Source: Bryopsis sp. KO-2023 | Lineage: Eukaryota > Chlorophyta > Ulvophyceae > Bryopsidales > Bryopsidaceae | Reading direction: 5' to 3' | Assembly: GCA_030272585.1 (NCBI GenBank) | Contig: BSYQ01000008.1 | Coordinates: forward strand, 3,906,001 to 3,970,000 | Length of the DNA: 64,000 bases | Shown here: positions 9,960 to 21,800 of the stretch, piece after piece | How positions within the stretch are numbered: the first letter of the stretch is position 1 | Layout: each line of letters opens with the position of its first letter | Position numbers and translations under genes: made by a program | Notes under the pieces: generated by a model | Told to the model about the DNA's origin: nothing | Seen by the model: the letters and a program-made list of their open reading frames with translations, nothing else | Database searches by the model: none

Positions 9960-10400
9960 GGGCCTGTTCAGATTGAACGAACGAACGCGCAAAACCGCCC
10001 ACGTGCGGCGACACGTCGGAAATTTTACGTGTTTTCGAACGAACGCGCGAACGAATCTGCATCCCGTTCGTTCGTGTTTTTTGAACGAACGAACGTGCAA
10101 ATCTTACATAATTTGGAACGAACGTGCAAACTCGCAGCCAAACTAAAACAGGGCCCCGTTCGCGCCACCGCAGACGTTCGTCGCGTCTGGAAGTGCGTCA
10201 AGCGGCGGCAAGGCACATCCCGCGCGGCCACCGCGAACTTTCGAGTTGACTCACTTCCTGTTAATTACGAAAATGATCGCACAGCACCAAAATTAGCGTC
10301 ATCACACGTTCGTTCGTGTCGTGTCGTTACTTGATCCGAACACGAACGCGCGTTCGTTCGTTCGTGAGTAAGCGCGCGTTCGTTCAATCTGAACAGCCCC
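9960..10400. mobile_element. TAA-flanked MITE, PIF/Harbinger-like
   Basis: The 441-bp element starts GGGCCTGTTCAGATTGAACG. It ends in the reverse complement of GGGGCTGTTCAGATTGAACG, so about 24 terminal bases match with one mismatch. Both sides carry a 3-bp TAA duplication (9957-9959 and 10401-10403). The subterminal parts are filled with GAACGAACG and CGTTCGTTCG arrays. It has no coding capacity. TAA duplication and the GGG-type terminus are typical of PIF/Harbinger MITEs. Confidence 0.8.
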
Positions 10401-10403
10401 TAA

Positions 10404-10491
10404 GTTTTCACATGGTTGAGTGGTTCATTTGCAACGATGTCGTTTACAGCGACGACAGACCACTCTGCAACGTTAATTACAAATCCCCCCG
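10404..10491. other. Short gene-free stretch left of the tandem repeat
   Basis: No coding sequence or repeat recognised. The left end of the CACTA-like transposon probably lies here or further left, but no matching terminal inverted repeat was found. Confidence 0.4.
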
Positions 10492-10546
10492 CTCAGTTGC
10501 CCCCCAAAACAGCCAGAAAAAAAACAACAAGACAAATCAAAGTCCA
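10492..10546. repeat. Partial unit of the 72-bp tandem repeat, left of the TRIM
   Basis: This is the left piece of the tandem repeat that continues at 12661. The TRIM inserted within this unit, duplicating GTCCA (10542-10546 and 12656-12660). Confidence 0.85.
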
Positions 10547-10753
10547 TGTTGATTGTACGCGATCGAATTAGTGGATCGCATATGGCGTTTCGCCTACCTG
10601 ACAGAAACTAGGGGAACATATAAGGAAAGACCGTGATACTTTGGATAACTCTTCGTGTAAAAGCGATTGGTTCAATGCGTGTTTCCTAGACTTTCGTAAG
10701 AAGTCGGGTCGAACTGTCCCCGACTGAGTCTCAACCAAGGAACACCATCAACA
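10547..10753 (+). repeat. TRIM LTR 1
   Basis: 207 bp, starting TGTTGATTG and ending CATCAACA. It is preceded by the target duplication GTCCA. Confidence 0.88.
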
Positions 10754-10765
10754 TGGTTTCGGAGC
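10754..10765 (+). promoter_or_regulatory. Primer-binding site of the TRIM
   Basis: TGGTTTCGGAGC starts directly after LTR 1. It would pair with a tRNA ending GCTCCGAAACCA. It resembles the plant initiator-Met type TGGTATCAGAGC with two differences. The copy after LTR 2 is at 11705-11716. Confidence 0.65.
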
Positions 10766-11497
10766 CGAAGTGACGCTTCCTGGGCGATCGTCCCTCTGAC
10801 GAGCGTGAGCAACATGTCGACAACCACCCCAGGAGCGAGTCCAAGTCGAGCCTTTGCGCTTGAAGTTCGGTGCGCTATGCGAGTGTCACGTCGTTTGCTT
10901 TTGAACGATATTTGATGGGACGTATGGGAGTCCCTCGTTCAATTTGACGAGACGAGAGTCGCTCGGCTGAGGACGGAAGCAGTAAGACCTGGAGTAACAA
11001 TGGACGTGAGCGCGCGCGCGTCACATCGGCAGTTTTCTACCACTGAAACGACACCTGACACCAAGAGTCGACCAAATATCACAGTCCCCGCCAGAGAAGA
11101 GCATGGGACGTCAAGAGTGATGCGACTGGGCGGGTGGGCGTTGGGAGTTTGAAAACTGACCGACAGAGATGTTTTTTTTTGACGACCTGGAATCGACGTA
11201 TCAAAGTAGTCGTGGCCTGAGCGACGCAGGACAAAGAAGTCAGGTTTGGGGTCGAGAGTGGAGTGAAATTATGATGCGGTACAATGTGGGCTTATTTTTT
11301 CCATGCATGGATTTATGGGGTCCTTGTTTTTGGAATGGTCCATCATTGTGTTTTGCGACCTTTTTGGTTTTTTCTGAAGTTATCACGTGGGAACCGTGAG
11401 CGTTGGGAGGTTTTTTGGATTTCGATTATTTTTTTCCTTTCGGGGCTTTCAGGTTTTTTTTCTTTCGGAGTTCTACAGTTCCAGGTGGGTGGGCCCA

Positions 11498-11704
11498 TGT
11501 TGATTGTACGCGATCGAATTAGTGGATCGCATATGGCGTTTCGCCTACCTGACAGAAACTAGGGGAACATATAAGGAAAGACCGTGATACTTTGGATAAC
11601 TCTTCGTGTAAAAGCGATTGGTTCAATGCGTGTTTCCTAGACTTTCGTAAGAAGTCGGGTCGAACTGTCCCCGACTGAGTCTCAACCAAGGAACACCATC
11701 AACA
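11498..11704 (+). repeat. TRIM LTR 2 (central, shared)
   Basis: Same 207-bp repeat, shifted by exactly 951 bp from LTR 1. Confidence 0.88.
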
Positions 11705-12448
11705 TGGTTTCGGAGCCGAAGTGACGCTTCCTGGGCGATCGTCCCTCTGACGAGCGTGAGCAACATGTCGACAACCACCCCAGGAGCGAGTCCAAGTCGA
11801 GCCTTTGCGCTTGAAGTTCGGTGCGCTATGCGAGTGTCACGTCGTTTGCTTTTGAACGATATTTGATGGGACGTATGGGAGTCCCTCGTTCAATTTGACG
11901 AGACGAGAGTCGCTCGGCTGAGGACGGAAGCAGTAAGACCTGGAGTAACAATGGACGTGAGCGCGCGCGCGTCACATCGGCAGTTTTCTACCACTGAAAC
12001 GACACCTGACACCAAGAGTCGACCAAATATCACAGTCCCCGCCAGAGAAGAGCATGGGACGTCAAGAGTGATGCGACTGGGCGGGTGGGCGTTGGGAGTT
12101 TGAAAACTGACCGACAGAGATGTTTTTTTTTGACGACCTGGAATCGACGTATCAAAGTAGTCGTGGCCTGAGCGACGCAGGACAAAGAAGTCAGGTTTGG
12201 GGTCGAGAGTGGAGTGAAATTATGATGCGGTACAATGTGGGCTTATTTTTTCCATGCATGGATTTATGGGGTCCTTGTTTTTGGAATGGTCCATCATTGT
12301 GTTTTGCGACCTTTTTGGTTTTTTCTGAAGTTATCACGTGGGAACCGTGAGCGTTGGGAGGTTTTTTGGATTTCGATTATTTTTTTCCTTTCGGGGCTTT
12401 CAGGTTTTTTTTCTTTCGGAGTTCTACAGTTCCAGGTGGGTGGGCCCA

Positions 12449-12655
12449 TGTTGATTGTACGCGATCGAATTAGTGGATCGCATATGGCGTTTCGCCTACC
12501 TGACAGAAACTAGGGGAACATATAAGGAAAGACCGTGATACTTTGGATAACTCTTCGTGTAAAAGCGATTGGTTCAATGCGTGTTTCCTAGACTTTCGTA
12601 AGAAGTCGGGTCGAACTGTCCCCGACTGAGTCTCAACCAAGGAACACCATCAACA
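12449..12655 (+). repeat. TRIM LTR 3
   Basis: Third copy of the 207-bp repeat, shifted by 951 bp from LTR 2 and followed by the target duplication GTCCA. Confidence 0.88.
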
Positions 12656-12660
12656 GTCCA

Positions 12661-12833
12661 CACCCATCATCCCCAAACTCAGTTGCCCCCCAAAACAGCC
12701 AGAAAAAAAACAACAAGACAAATCAAAGTCCACACCCATCATCCCCCAGCTCAATTGCCCCCCAAAACAGCCAGAAAAAAAAAAACAAGACAAATCAAAG
12801 TCCACACCCATCATCCCCAAGCTCAGTTGCCTT
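12661..12833. repeat. 72-bp tandem repeat, about 2.4 units (continues left of the TRIM)
   Basis: Units begin CACCCATCATCCCC at 12661, 12733 and 12804. The last is partial and abuts the stop codon of the minus-strand 575-aa gene. The array is therefore its probable 3' untranslated or downstream sequence. The TRIM split the array. Confidence 0.85.
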
Positions 12834-15800
12834 CTACTTTTTTTTGGTTTTCTTGGATTTCTTTCTCCCCCCCGACTCCGCCGTTGTCATTCCCTCCTCC
12901 GCCGTTGCACCGGAAGGTGCCGACGTTGTGTCTTCTTCAGCCTCCCCCCCCTTCCTTTTCCTTCCCTTCCTCTTCTTCCTCCGCCTCTCAGCTGAGTCCC
13001 TGGTGGAAGCGCTTCTGGTGGGCGTCTCAGAAGGCACCCCCCCCTCCTCCGCCGTTGCACCTGGGGCCGTCGCCGTTGTGAGTGCTTCGCCCACCGCTGG
13101 AGGCAGCACCTCCGACCCCCTCTGGCCCTCCGCCGGCGTGTCGCTCATCTCCACGAGGTCGCGCTCCGTGTCGAACCCTTCGTCGACATTCTTCCAGGAA
13201 GAATCTGCAACACAACGTTATACAAGTTCAACACAAGGTACACAAAACAAAAAACAACACGACTGCAACGAAATCCAAGACAGCTGCAAGGTTACCTCGC
13301 TGTGCCGCGAGTCGGGTGGAACGGCGGGCGGAGAAGGGGGTCCTCTGTGCGTCGGGGACGCGCACACCACGGGGGAGGTTCTTGGACTTCTTCGGGCTCT
13401 TCCCACGACGGGCCAAGTGGAGACCACGGCGGGGTGTGGTGGGCGACTTCTGCTTCCCGACGTCTCGGTCGTCATCGCGGTTGTCACCGACGTCAGCGAC
13501 GGGGGGGGAGTCGGAAGACTCCGAGCCGACGTCCGGGGGGGTCTCGGCGCCCTCGTCGTCGAGCTTCGCGGATGTGGTGACGTAGACGTCGCCATGCTCC
13601 GCGAAGCGCGCCTCTTGGAGGCGAACCGTCGTCACCCACTCGGCGTCCTCCGTGAAAAGTTCACCGTTGTCGTTGAGTGGGTGACGAAGGTTCGACTCCA
13701 CGAAGTTCCCCGTGAGGGCCTTGGTGAAGCGTACCCGGCTCTCGTCAGCGATTCTAAACACAACAATAACATGGTTAGAAAAACCAACATGGAAACGTAA
13801 CATGGTTAAAACAGAGAAACACAACGACACTCAACAACGTAACATGGTTAAAACAGAGAAACACAACGACACTCAACAACGTAACATGGTTAAAACAGAG
13901 AAACACAACGACATTCAACAACTTAACATGGTTAAACCGGAGAAACACAACGACACCCAACGAAATACCAACGCACCTCTTTGAAACATAACCTCGGATC
14001 ACCTTCAGTGATAGCTTGAACGTTTGAGCTCCGTCGACGATTGCCCCCCAGTTGCTCCTCTGGAGCATGAGTCTCTTCTCCACGAGACTCATAAACTCCC
14101 GCATTCGCTTCGCGCCGTCCGCGTTCGTGACATCGACCCCTCCCACCTGCACAGCAAACACGGTTGTTTTTACATGGTTATACAAACAAACTGCAACGCA
14201 CATGATTAATTTTGCATGGTTCTTTACTCTGATAACAACGAACAGTGCTTTCTTTGCATGGTTACCTCGTTTTCATCCAAGTTTGGCGTCAAAGTCGCGG
14301 GTATGTGACGGGCGAGCCGCAGTTTACAGCCTCCGTATGGGTCCCCCGCGCCCGCCACATACCCGGCCAGGTTCCCGCACTGGATGTGGGCGCGTCGGTG
14401 GTCGTGGTAGGATTGGTCCTTGCACCTCGGCCACCACTGGCGGATGGACTGCACACACATTTGCACGGTTTTTAGCAAATACAACATGGCTATACAGGGA
14501 CAGAACATGGTTCAGCAACAGTGTAATGATTCGGCAGAATCAAAGGCGATTCAGGCAGACCTGCAGGCTTGCAGAACTGGCAGTGATTGGGCTGACAGAT
14601 TAGGCTGCAGGTTGACTGCTATGATTCTGCAGAAGCAGGAATGGTTCAGGTCCTTCAGACCTGCAGACTAAAGGACTGGTAGTCAGCAGATTGGCAGACT
14701 GACGAAGTGGCAGAGTAGTCGGGCTGACAGGGTTGCTGATGGCAGACAGGTGCTGGCAGCGTTGCAGAACGTGGGCTGCAGAGCTGGCAGGCACAAGGTT
14801 CTAGAAGGTCTTAGGTGGCAGACCCAGGACCGCAGTACTGTGCAAGGTGTCTGAGGCTGCATGTCATGAAAGGGGACTGAAAGGAACTTGATAGTTTGAT
14901 GGTCTGCAACACTGATGCAGACTGATGTTATGGCTTAGGATCAGTTTGGATCAGGGTTGGAAGAAACGGTATAAGTTGTTGGGGCTTGGACATTCTTGTA
15001 ACTTAACCTAACCTTAGTTTGGAACCTGATCTCGCCCTTGAACCTTGCTAGGTTCAAGTGTCTCTCCCATGGTCGTTCAATAGAACGGCAGTTCAGACTG
15101 GCAGACCGGCAGGGTCGCAGTCTTCAATGGACTTGAGTGGAAAAAGCGATCTGCAGGGGCAGAGTCGTTACAGTGGTTTCGGAGCAGGCTTGTGACAAGA
15201 TCACAAACGAGCCTGGCAGGCTGCAGAGGCAGCAGTATGCGCGGCAGGCGCAGTGAGAAGGCGCAGAGGCGTAGGACACTAGCAGGCACACAGCACAGTG
15301 CAAAGCAGAGGTTTGCAAGGCAGACAAACGCCAGCGCTTTGCAGATTTGCAGTTATCCATTGGAGTGTTTGAGTGTGCTGTGTGGAGGAAGGTCGCTGAA
15401 TCAGCGACAGGAGTAGAATGGACGCAGGCTGTGTAAGAACAGTGCGGCAGACAGATTTCGCAGAAGTGATGTGTAGAGCGCAGGGCAATACATTGGAGTA
15501 TGTAGAAGCGCAGCTTACACACAGGCGCGCAGCATTGTCAAGCGCAGCACGACTATGCAGCGTCGCAGGAGACGTTGGGTGGCGCAGCATTTGGAGGATT
15601 GCGTCGCAGGTGTAGAACTGCGCAGCAGATCCAGGAATGCGCAGCAGATCCAGGATTGCGCCGCAGATGCAGAGTTGTACCGCAGATGTGGAATTACGCT
15701 GTTGATACAAGGTTGCGCAGCGAATATGGAAATGTACCGCGTGCAGGATTGCGTCGCAGACAGAACGTGCGCAGGTTTTGCTGGAAGTGCGCAGCGAATG

Positions 15801-18800
15801 TTGGCACTGCGTAAGTGGATGATGTGACGCGCAGCAGCCACAGGAAAGCGCTGCACATGCGAAATTGCACTGCAGACGACAGAGTTACGCTGCGTGCAGC
15901 GGATTGCAATGTCGATGGGACATTTCGCGCAGATGCAGGCTGGGCAGCCTATGCAGGATGCAGGGACTGCGCAGTGTTTATGGAACTGTGCAGCTCTTGA
16001 TGGAAGTTCGCAGACGATGTTGGGACTGCGTGTCGATTGAAGGAACCGCTGATGCAGGGATCGCGCAGTTGACGCAGGAACGCGCAGCTCTGTGCAAGGT
16101 CAGCACAAGGTGCAGGATCTGATGGACTTGCACAGAACGTGGCAGGATGTGTGCAAGAGTGAGAATTGCGCAGCACACATTAAGTTGCTGCGACCAGGAA
16201 GAGTTGCAGTGTACGCAGTGAGTGCGACTGGTGCAGGCATCGCTTAACTGACTCAGGTTGAGCGCAGGTTGAGCGTAAGTTGAGCGCAGACGCGAGATGC
16301 AAGAGTGTTACGTGCTTGCAGGGTTACATTTGAGTGATCTGATCATTTCGTTGGTTGACTGAAGTGACTTTAGAAGTAGTGAGCTTCAGATTGATTTCAG
16401 GATCAGGTGATCTATGATCTTCTGATTGCAGTACACATTCTGGAAAAGATGTTTGATCACTTTATAAAGGATTTCAGAGTTGCAGTCAAATTTTCAGGCT
16501 GAAGTGAGGGAGATGTTCTGAAAGGCTTTGATTGATTACAAGTCAGTGGTGAAAATTCTGGAAAGAGTCTTTGAGACCAGGCAGATTTTTCAGGAAGTTT
16601 TGATATATTCTTTCAAAAGTCTGGTGGTGATATTTGACAGCTTTATTGGTCAGAAGTTAGGATTTTTCTGATCAGAAGTTCCCCCTTGTTTGTTTGCTTG
16701 GAATTGTGCATTTGTTAGTGAAGATTTATCCTTGGCTCAGTGGATTTGAGCAGTAGTGGTGACTTATCATTTCAGAGTGTTGAAGGTTGCAGTGGAAAAA
16801 TTCTTGGCTTTGGTGGCAGGTCAGAACATGTGTCACATCAGCTTTGATGTGATTGTGCATACATATTTTGGATGTTTGTACATCAGGAACACTTGCTACA
16901 TTTGTGTTGATTGTGGGAACATTTTCAGGTGTTTCAGTGAACGCACAATAGCTTGAGGGAATTTTTCAGAGTCGTTTCTGAACTTGAAATGAGGAGAACT
17001 GAAGGTCAGAACTTATTTTAGAGTTGCTTGCAGAAAGCTAAGGCACTTTTCAGTTCTACTCTATTGGTCAGTTGAGGTATAGTGTTTGTGTTTCTGTGGA
17101 AGGGTTGTCTTGTCTTTTTCTTGATGGACCCTATGGTATATTGCTCTGATTTCTGAATAGACCAGTGGCAGGTTATTCTCAGAAGAATGTCAATGACATG
17201 AAGTTTTCGTTCTATAATAGACTAGTGGCAGATTATTTTCTGTTGTTTGGTGGGACAAATGACAGAATATCAGTCTTTTTATAGATCAGTGGCAGATCAT
17301 TTTCTGTTGTTGGCAGGGCAAATATTAGATGTATTGGCAAAGTATTTTTCTGTGGCAGCCTTGCTTTTCAGGTCAGGAAAAGATGTAGATTTTTGAAGGG
17401 ACCAATAGGTCCATGGAACTCTTCTTTAGTAGGCTGAGTGATAGTGGTGAAGTGAAGAAATGTTTGGTACAGCAGTAGCTGATCTTTTCTTCTATTATGG
17501 GTGTTCTGAAATAGGACATCTTCTATTTTCGCTAGCAGAAAATTTTCAGTCAGATACATTGATATGAGGGCAGGTTATTTTGTTCAAGGATGCCCCTTAT
17601 TGAGCAGTAAACGGTTGCTAGTGATTAGAGAATTTTCTGGAAGGGAACAATACTCAATTGTGGTAGTATTGTTAGAGACTGAATTTTCAAAGATAGTGTA
17701 GGGAATTCTGGAAATTAAGCTGTTTGAAAATACTGATTGTCTTTCAAAGAGAAAAGATATCAGATGGGGAGGATGAAGTGATAAAGCAGCCACATCCTAC
17801 CCATTGATTAAGAGGGTATTTTCATTGGTTGATGGCAGCATTTTCTCAGTACTTAGGTTTTTATTTCAACAAGACTTTGGTGGTAGCAGAGTTGGTTGAA
17901 GAAGCTTGGTCTTAGAGAAAAGAAATTTCTGGTTACACTCTTGGTTATTTGTCTTTGAGGTGTTGGAAAATAAGTTTTCAGGTTATGTCTCATTCTTGAA
18001 GTTTATTCAGGTTTCCAGAAAATTTGAGGACAGTTATTGAATTAGCAGTGGTACTCTTGAGGCATAGAAGAAGTGCAGCAGACTATAGGGCAGATGGCTG
18101 AACAGAAGAGAAGTTTTCTTTGCTTGTTTGGTATAGTTCTGTTCTTCCTTTTTCATTTGGATGAAGAGTGGTTGCTGATTTTTCAAAGGGAGTATATTTC
18201 TGACAGTTATTTTGGAAGAGTTTCTATCCTGTTGGAAGCAGAAAGTATATTAGTGATATGCTAGAGTCACCTGAAGTTTTCATGCATTCTTTACACAAAG
18301 AAACTGTGGCAGATTTTTGTGTTTGGACTGCCATAATATACTTAGTGGTTTGTTGTGATAAAGGAAAGAGGTGCACTCAGTATTTTGCTGATTTGTTAAA
18401 GTAAAAACAGGAAGAAAAAGAAGGAAAGTGAAATGTGGCAGATTTTGCATCCTTGTGCAGCCACATTATAGTTAGGTGTTTTTTACGAGAAGAGTACAAG
18501 TTGAAAAGAGAAAACAAAGGAAAGAGTTTAAGGTGATAAGCACCAGGTGGTGCTTATGGGTTGTGAAGTGAGAAAAGGAGAGCAAGACTTGCAGGTATTT
18601 CTTGCAGATGGAAGCCATGTGTAGCTACATCTGAAGGGGTAGTGCATGTGTGGAGTCACACTCATGTAGGGCAGCAGAGGTTGCCCCAAGTTTTGAAGGG
18701 ATGGAAGTCCAGGGAGGACTTGCAGGAGTGACAAAAGAGGCGAAGGTGGACAGAAGTGGAGTGTGAGAAGGCCGGCGTAGCCACTCACACAGGGTGTTAC

Positions 18801-21800
18801 CTCAGGGGAGGGTAGCCTATGGGCGCGGAGTCCATTCCGTAGTTGGAGTGCCGGTGCAGCCGCAACACGGAGAAGTAAGTCTGGTGGATGGAATTTCTGC
18901 AGGTGGTGGTCCAGGCAGGGACACTGGTGCAGGAAATTCTGGAGGCCTTGAGGAGAAGGTGAGCAGTGCTGCAGGTGGCCCGCTAGGCGACGAGGGGGAC
19001 GGTCCCCCAGGGGACTTGCAGACTGCGCAGTTAACGAATTGGCGGGTACTCTGAGGCAGAGTCTCTCGCAAGTAGGTCAGTGGATGAATTGGCGGGCACT
19101 CTGATGGAGGCAGAGTCTCTCGCAAGTAGGTCAGTGGATGAATTGGCGAGCACTCTGACGGAGGCAGAGTCTCTCGCAAGTAGGTCAGTGGATGAATTGG
19201 CGGATACTCTGATGGGGGCAGAGTCTCTCGCGAGTAGGTCAGTGGATGAATTAGTGGGTGTTGCCGCAGGGGCAGCAGCATCTGCTGGAATTTTGAAGGA
19301 GGTTTCAGGGAATGAGGAGGCTGGTCGGCCGAGTGGAGCCACCACCTCTCAGGTCTCGGAGGCAGGGGGTGTAGGGCCATGTGGGGTCGCACCTGACCTG
19401 CATGATTTTTCAGTGTATGTCGATTCTGATGGTGTTCTGCAGGCACATCAGACTTGATTTGGTGAGCGAGAAGTTATGGGCTGGGTAGACCTAATGAAGT
19501 CTACTTTCAAGGACATAGTCCAAACTTCGTTCTATGGAAGTGAAGTGTACATGCCAGGCAGGCCGTGTGCGGCGTGCGGCTGAAATGAGAATACATGCCA
19601 GGCAGATTGTGTACGGCGTGCGATTGATGTTTTGAGAAGGAACTGAATTTTTATTGTCGGTGATTTCGTGACGTGGAGAAAATCGTATATCGATAGGTAG
19701 GGATGTAGAATTGGAATATCTACATCTTGCCTATAAACTGGAAGCTAGCTGGGGTTCTGAAATTGGCTAGAGAAATTTTCAGTGGATGCAGTAACATGTG
19801 AACTGCATCTGATATCACCTTTTCAGATTGATGAAGGAATGTAGTTGAGTCGAAGGAAAATACAATGATCTTTTCTAGGAGTTGCAGAGTGTGAAGAGAC
19901 CTCAGCTCTAGAGGAAAGAGGATCAGAGTATTGGTTTAGAAAAATATCTGATGCATTATGAGGTTTATCTTTGTGAGGTTGGTATTTGATGCCACTTGAG
20001 TATGGCTGATTAAAAGGGCAAATACAGAAACCTACAAAAGAGCTTTCATTTCAATTTTGAATATGGAAATTAGTTTGGCAAATCAGTGGCAGGATTACAA
20101 CATTTGAAGGGCTTGAAAATGAGAGATTTGGGCTCTATTTCAGACTGCAGATGGAGTTGCAGTTTTTGCTTGAAAGGAGGACTCTGATTTCTATTTTACA
20201 GGTCCATAGACTGGTTGTTGAGCTGAAAAATTTCTGAGGGAAATTCAGGGTTCCCTGTGAAAGATATGGTTGTGTCAAACTGCATCAGAGATAGCAATTT
20301 TCAGTGACAGAAGCTGGTATTGTTGCAGTCACTTTTGGACTTAATTGGCAGTGACTGAAATCTGGAAAATGCTTTATTTTGATTCGATACATTAGATCTG
20401 GTTTGAGTTGCAGATTTTCAGAAGATCAAGAAAGAAAATCAGGGGTGAAGTCTATATTTCTGATTTCTTTGAGAAGTCTAAATATACATGGATCAGCGGT
20501 AGTTCAAATATTATTGTGAGAAATATAAAGCTCAGAAGGAAAAGGAAAAGGATTTTCAGTTTCTGAAGATCTATCTCTGATTTTGTGTTTGAGTCAGTGG
20601 AAATCAGCAGAGTTAGAGAAAAGAAAAGAAAGGTTTTCTCGGACTTTCATTCAGGATTCAGATTTTCAGGTGGATTTCTTCTTGAGTTTGTTTGCAGTGG
20701 TTAGACATGAAGTATCATGAGTTGGCAGCTCTCTTATTTCATGACGATGTACTAGTAAACACAATGGGCTAGTGTTTGAACTTGATGCATGGATAGCATG
20801 GTGTCAAAGATCAGGAGCTGAAGGTTATGACATTCGATGGTCAGGTTCAGCTCTACATATGAAGAAACACAAGGGACTGTGAAAATTTTTGCAGGCAGAT
20901 CTGGCAATGTTATGGGCAGTTGGTAAATTGCAGGTGCAGAACCTGTTAGCTGCAGGGATACTTTGCAGGGCTGCAAAATTTTCTGTGTTTTCTTTATTTT
21001 CTATTTCTTTTCGGGTCAATGGAACAGAAATAGCCTTGATCTTTGGTAGCATGGTTGGTGAATATTTATGTGAGGACAAAATATTTCAGAAGGGTTGAGA
21101 ACTGAACATTTGGTTACAATCTGGGGCAGCAGATTTTTCTGACTTTGGCAGAGCACATTCAGGCCTTCAGTTTTTTCAAGCTTGTTTTCTGAAGTAGTTT
21201 GTTCAGTTGTTTGGGGTTATTTTGGCTGCTCCGAACAGCTCAACTTTCTGTAGCTGGGACAGTGATATGGTTTTGCATGGTTGCATGGTTTTGCTTGAGG
21301 ACAAGCTCCATTTCAGATGGGGAGGAGGCCTCGGTTGAACCGATGCGTTTCGTTTTTGTTTTTCCAAAATTGCATTTATTTCAGTAGGTGTTGCAAAGAG
21401 ACACATGTTTTCATCAAGGTTTCTAAGGAAAGGAAGAGGTTGTTAGTAGTACTCTTTCAGAGCTGATGGGAATTGATGGATAGTGTTTGCAATATCTTGG
21501 TGGTCAGTAAATATGTGTTTTCAGTTCTACTATTCTTGCAGAGTGGATTAAGGAACTAGGCATAGTTCACTACTTTAGGACGATGCAGAATTGAACATTT
21601 GCAGTCTTAGCAAGGATGTTTCTGGTGGACTGAATTATTCTGATATATGGCACATATTTTGTTGTGGATTTAGTTGGTTTGGAATTTACAGAAGTTTGCA
21701 GGACCATTGATTGAATCAGTTGGATTGGTGCTTACTTGAGGTTACTGAATTTCAGAGAGAACATTGGTATGGATTCTTTCAGCACTCAGTTGTAGGATAT

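Larger units (their letters stand above)
10547..12655 (+). mobile_element. TRIM-type LTR element, LTR-internal-LTR-internal-LTR
   Basis: Three 207-bp direct repeats bounded by TGTTGA...TCAACA separate two 744-bp internal regions, giving an exact 951-bp period. The element is flanked by a perfect 5-bp target duplication, GTCCA. A primer-binding-like TGGTTTCGGAGC follows LTR 1 and LTR 2 directly. A purine-rich AGGTGGGTGGG precedes LTR 2 and LTR 3. There are no retroviral domains, which fits a terminal-repeat retrotransposon in miniature. The units looked the same wherever I compared them, so the insertion is recent. The second internal copy probably arose by LTR-LTR recombination, if it is not an assembly duplicate. 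Confidence 0.88.

Noticed and set aside
9954-9968. CACTAAGGGCC as left end of the CACTA-like transposon
   Set aside because: The TAA and GGGCC belong to the MITE and its duplication. The rest does not match the right-side sequence.
11169-11562. Two small ORFs (76 and 92 codons) in the TRIM internal region, repeated at 12120-12513
   Set aside because: Repeat only because the internal region is duplicated; no domain and overlapping frames.
12844-13800. 318-codon plus-strand ORF
   Set aside because: Antisense to exons of the 575-aa gene, whose splice phases all close. Composition is that of the reverse strand.
15001-15020. Telomere-like TTAACCTAACC in the LARD-like LTR
   Set aside because: Only one and a half units, within a unique LTR sequence; chance likeness.
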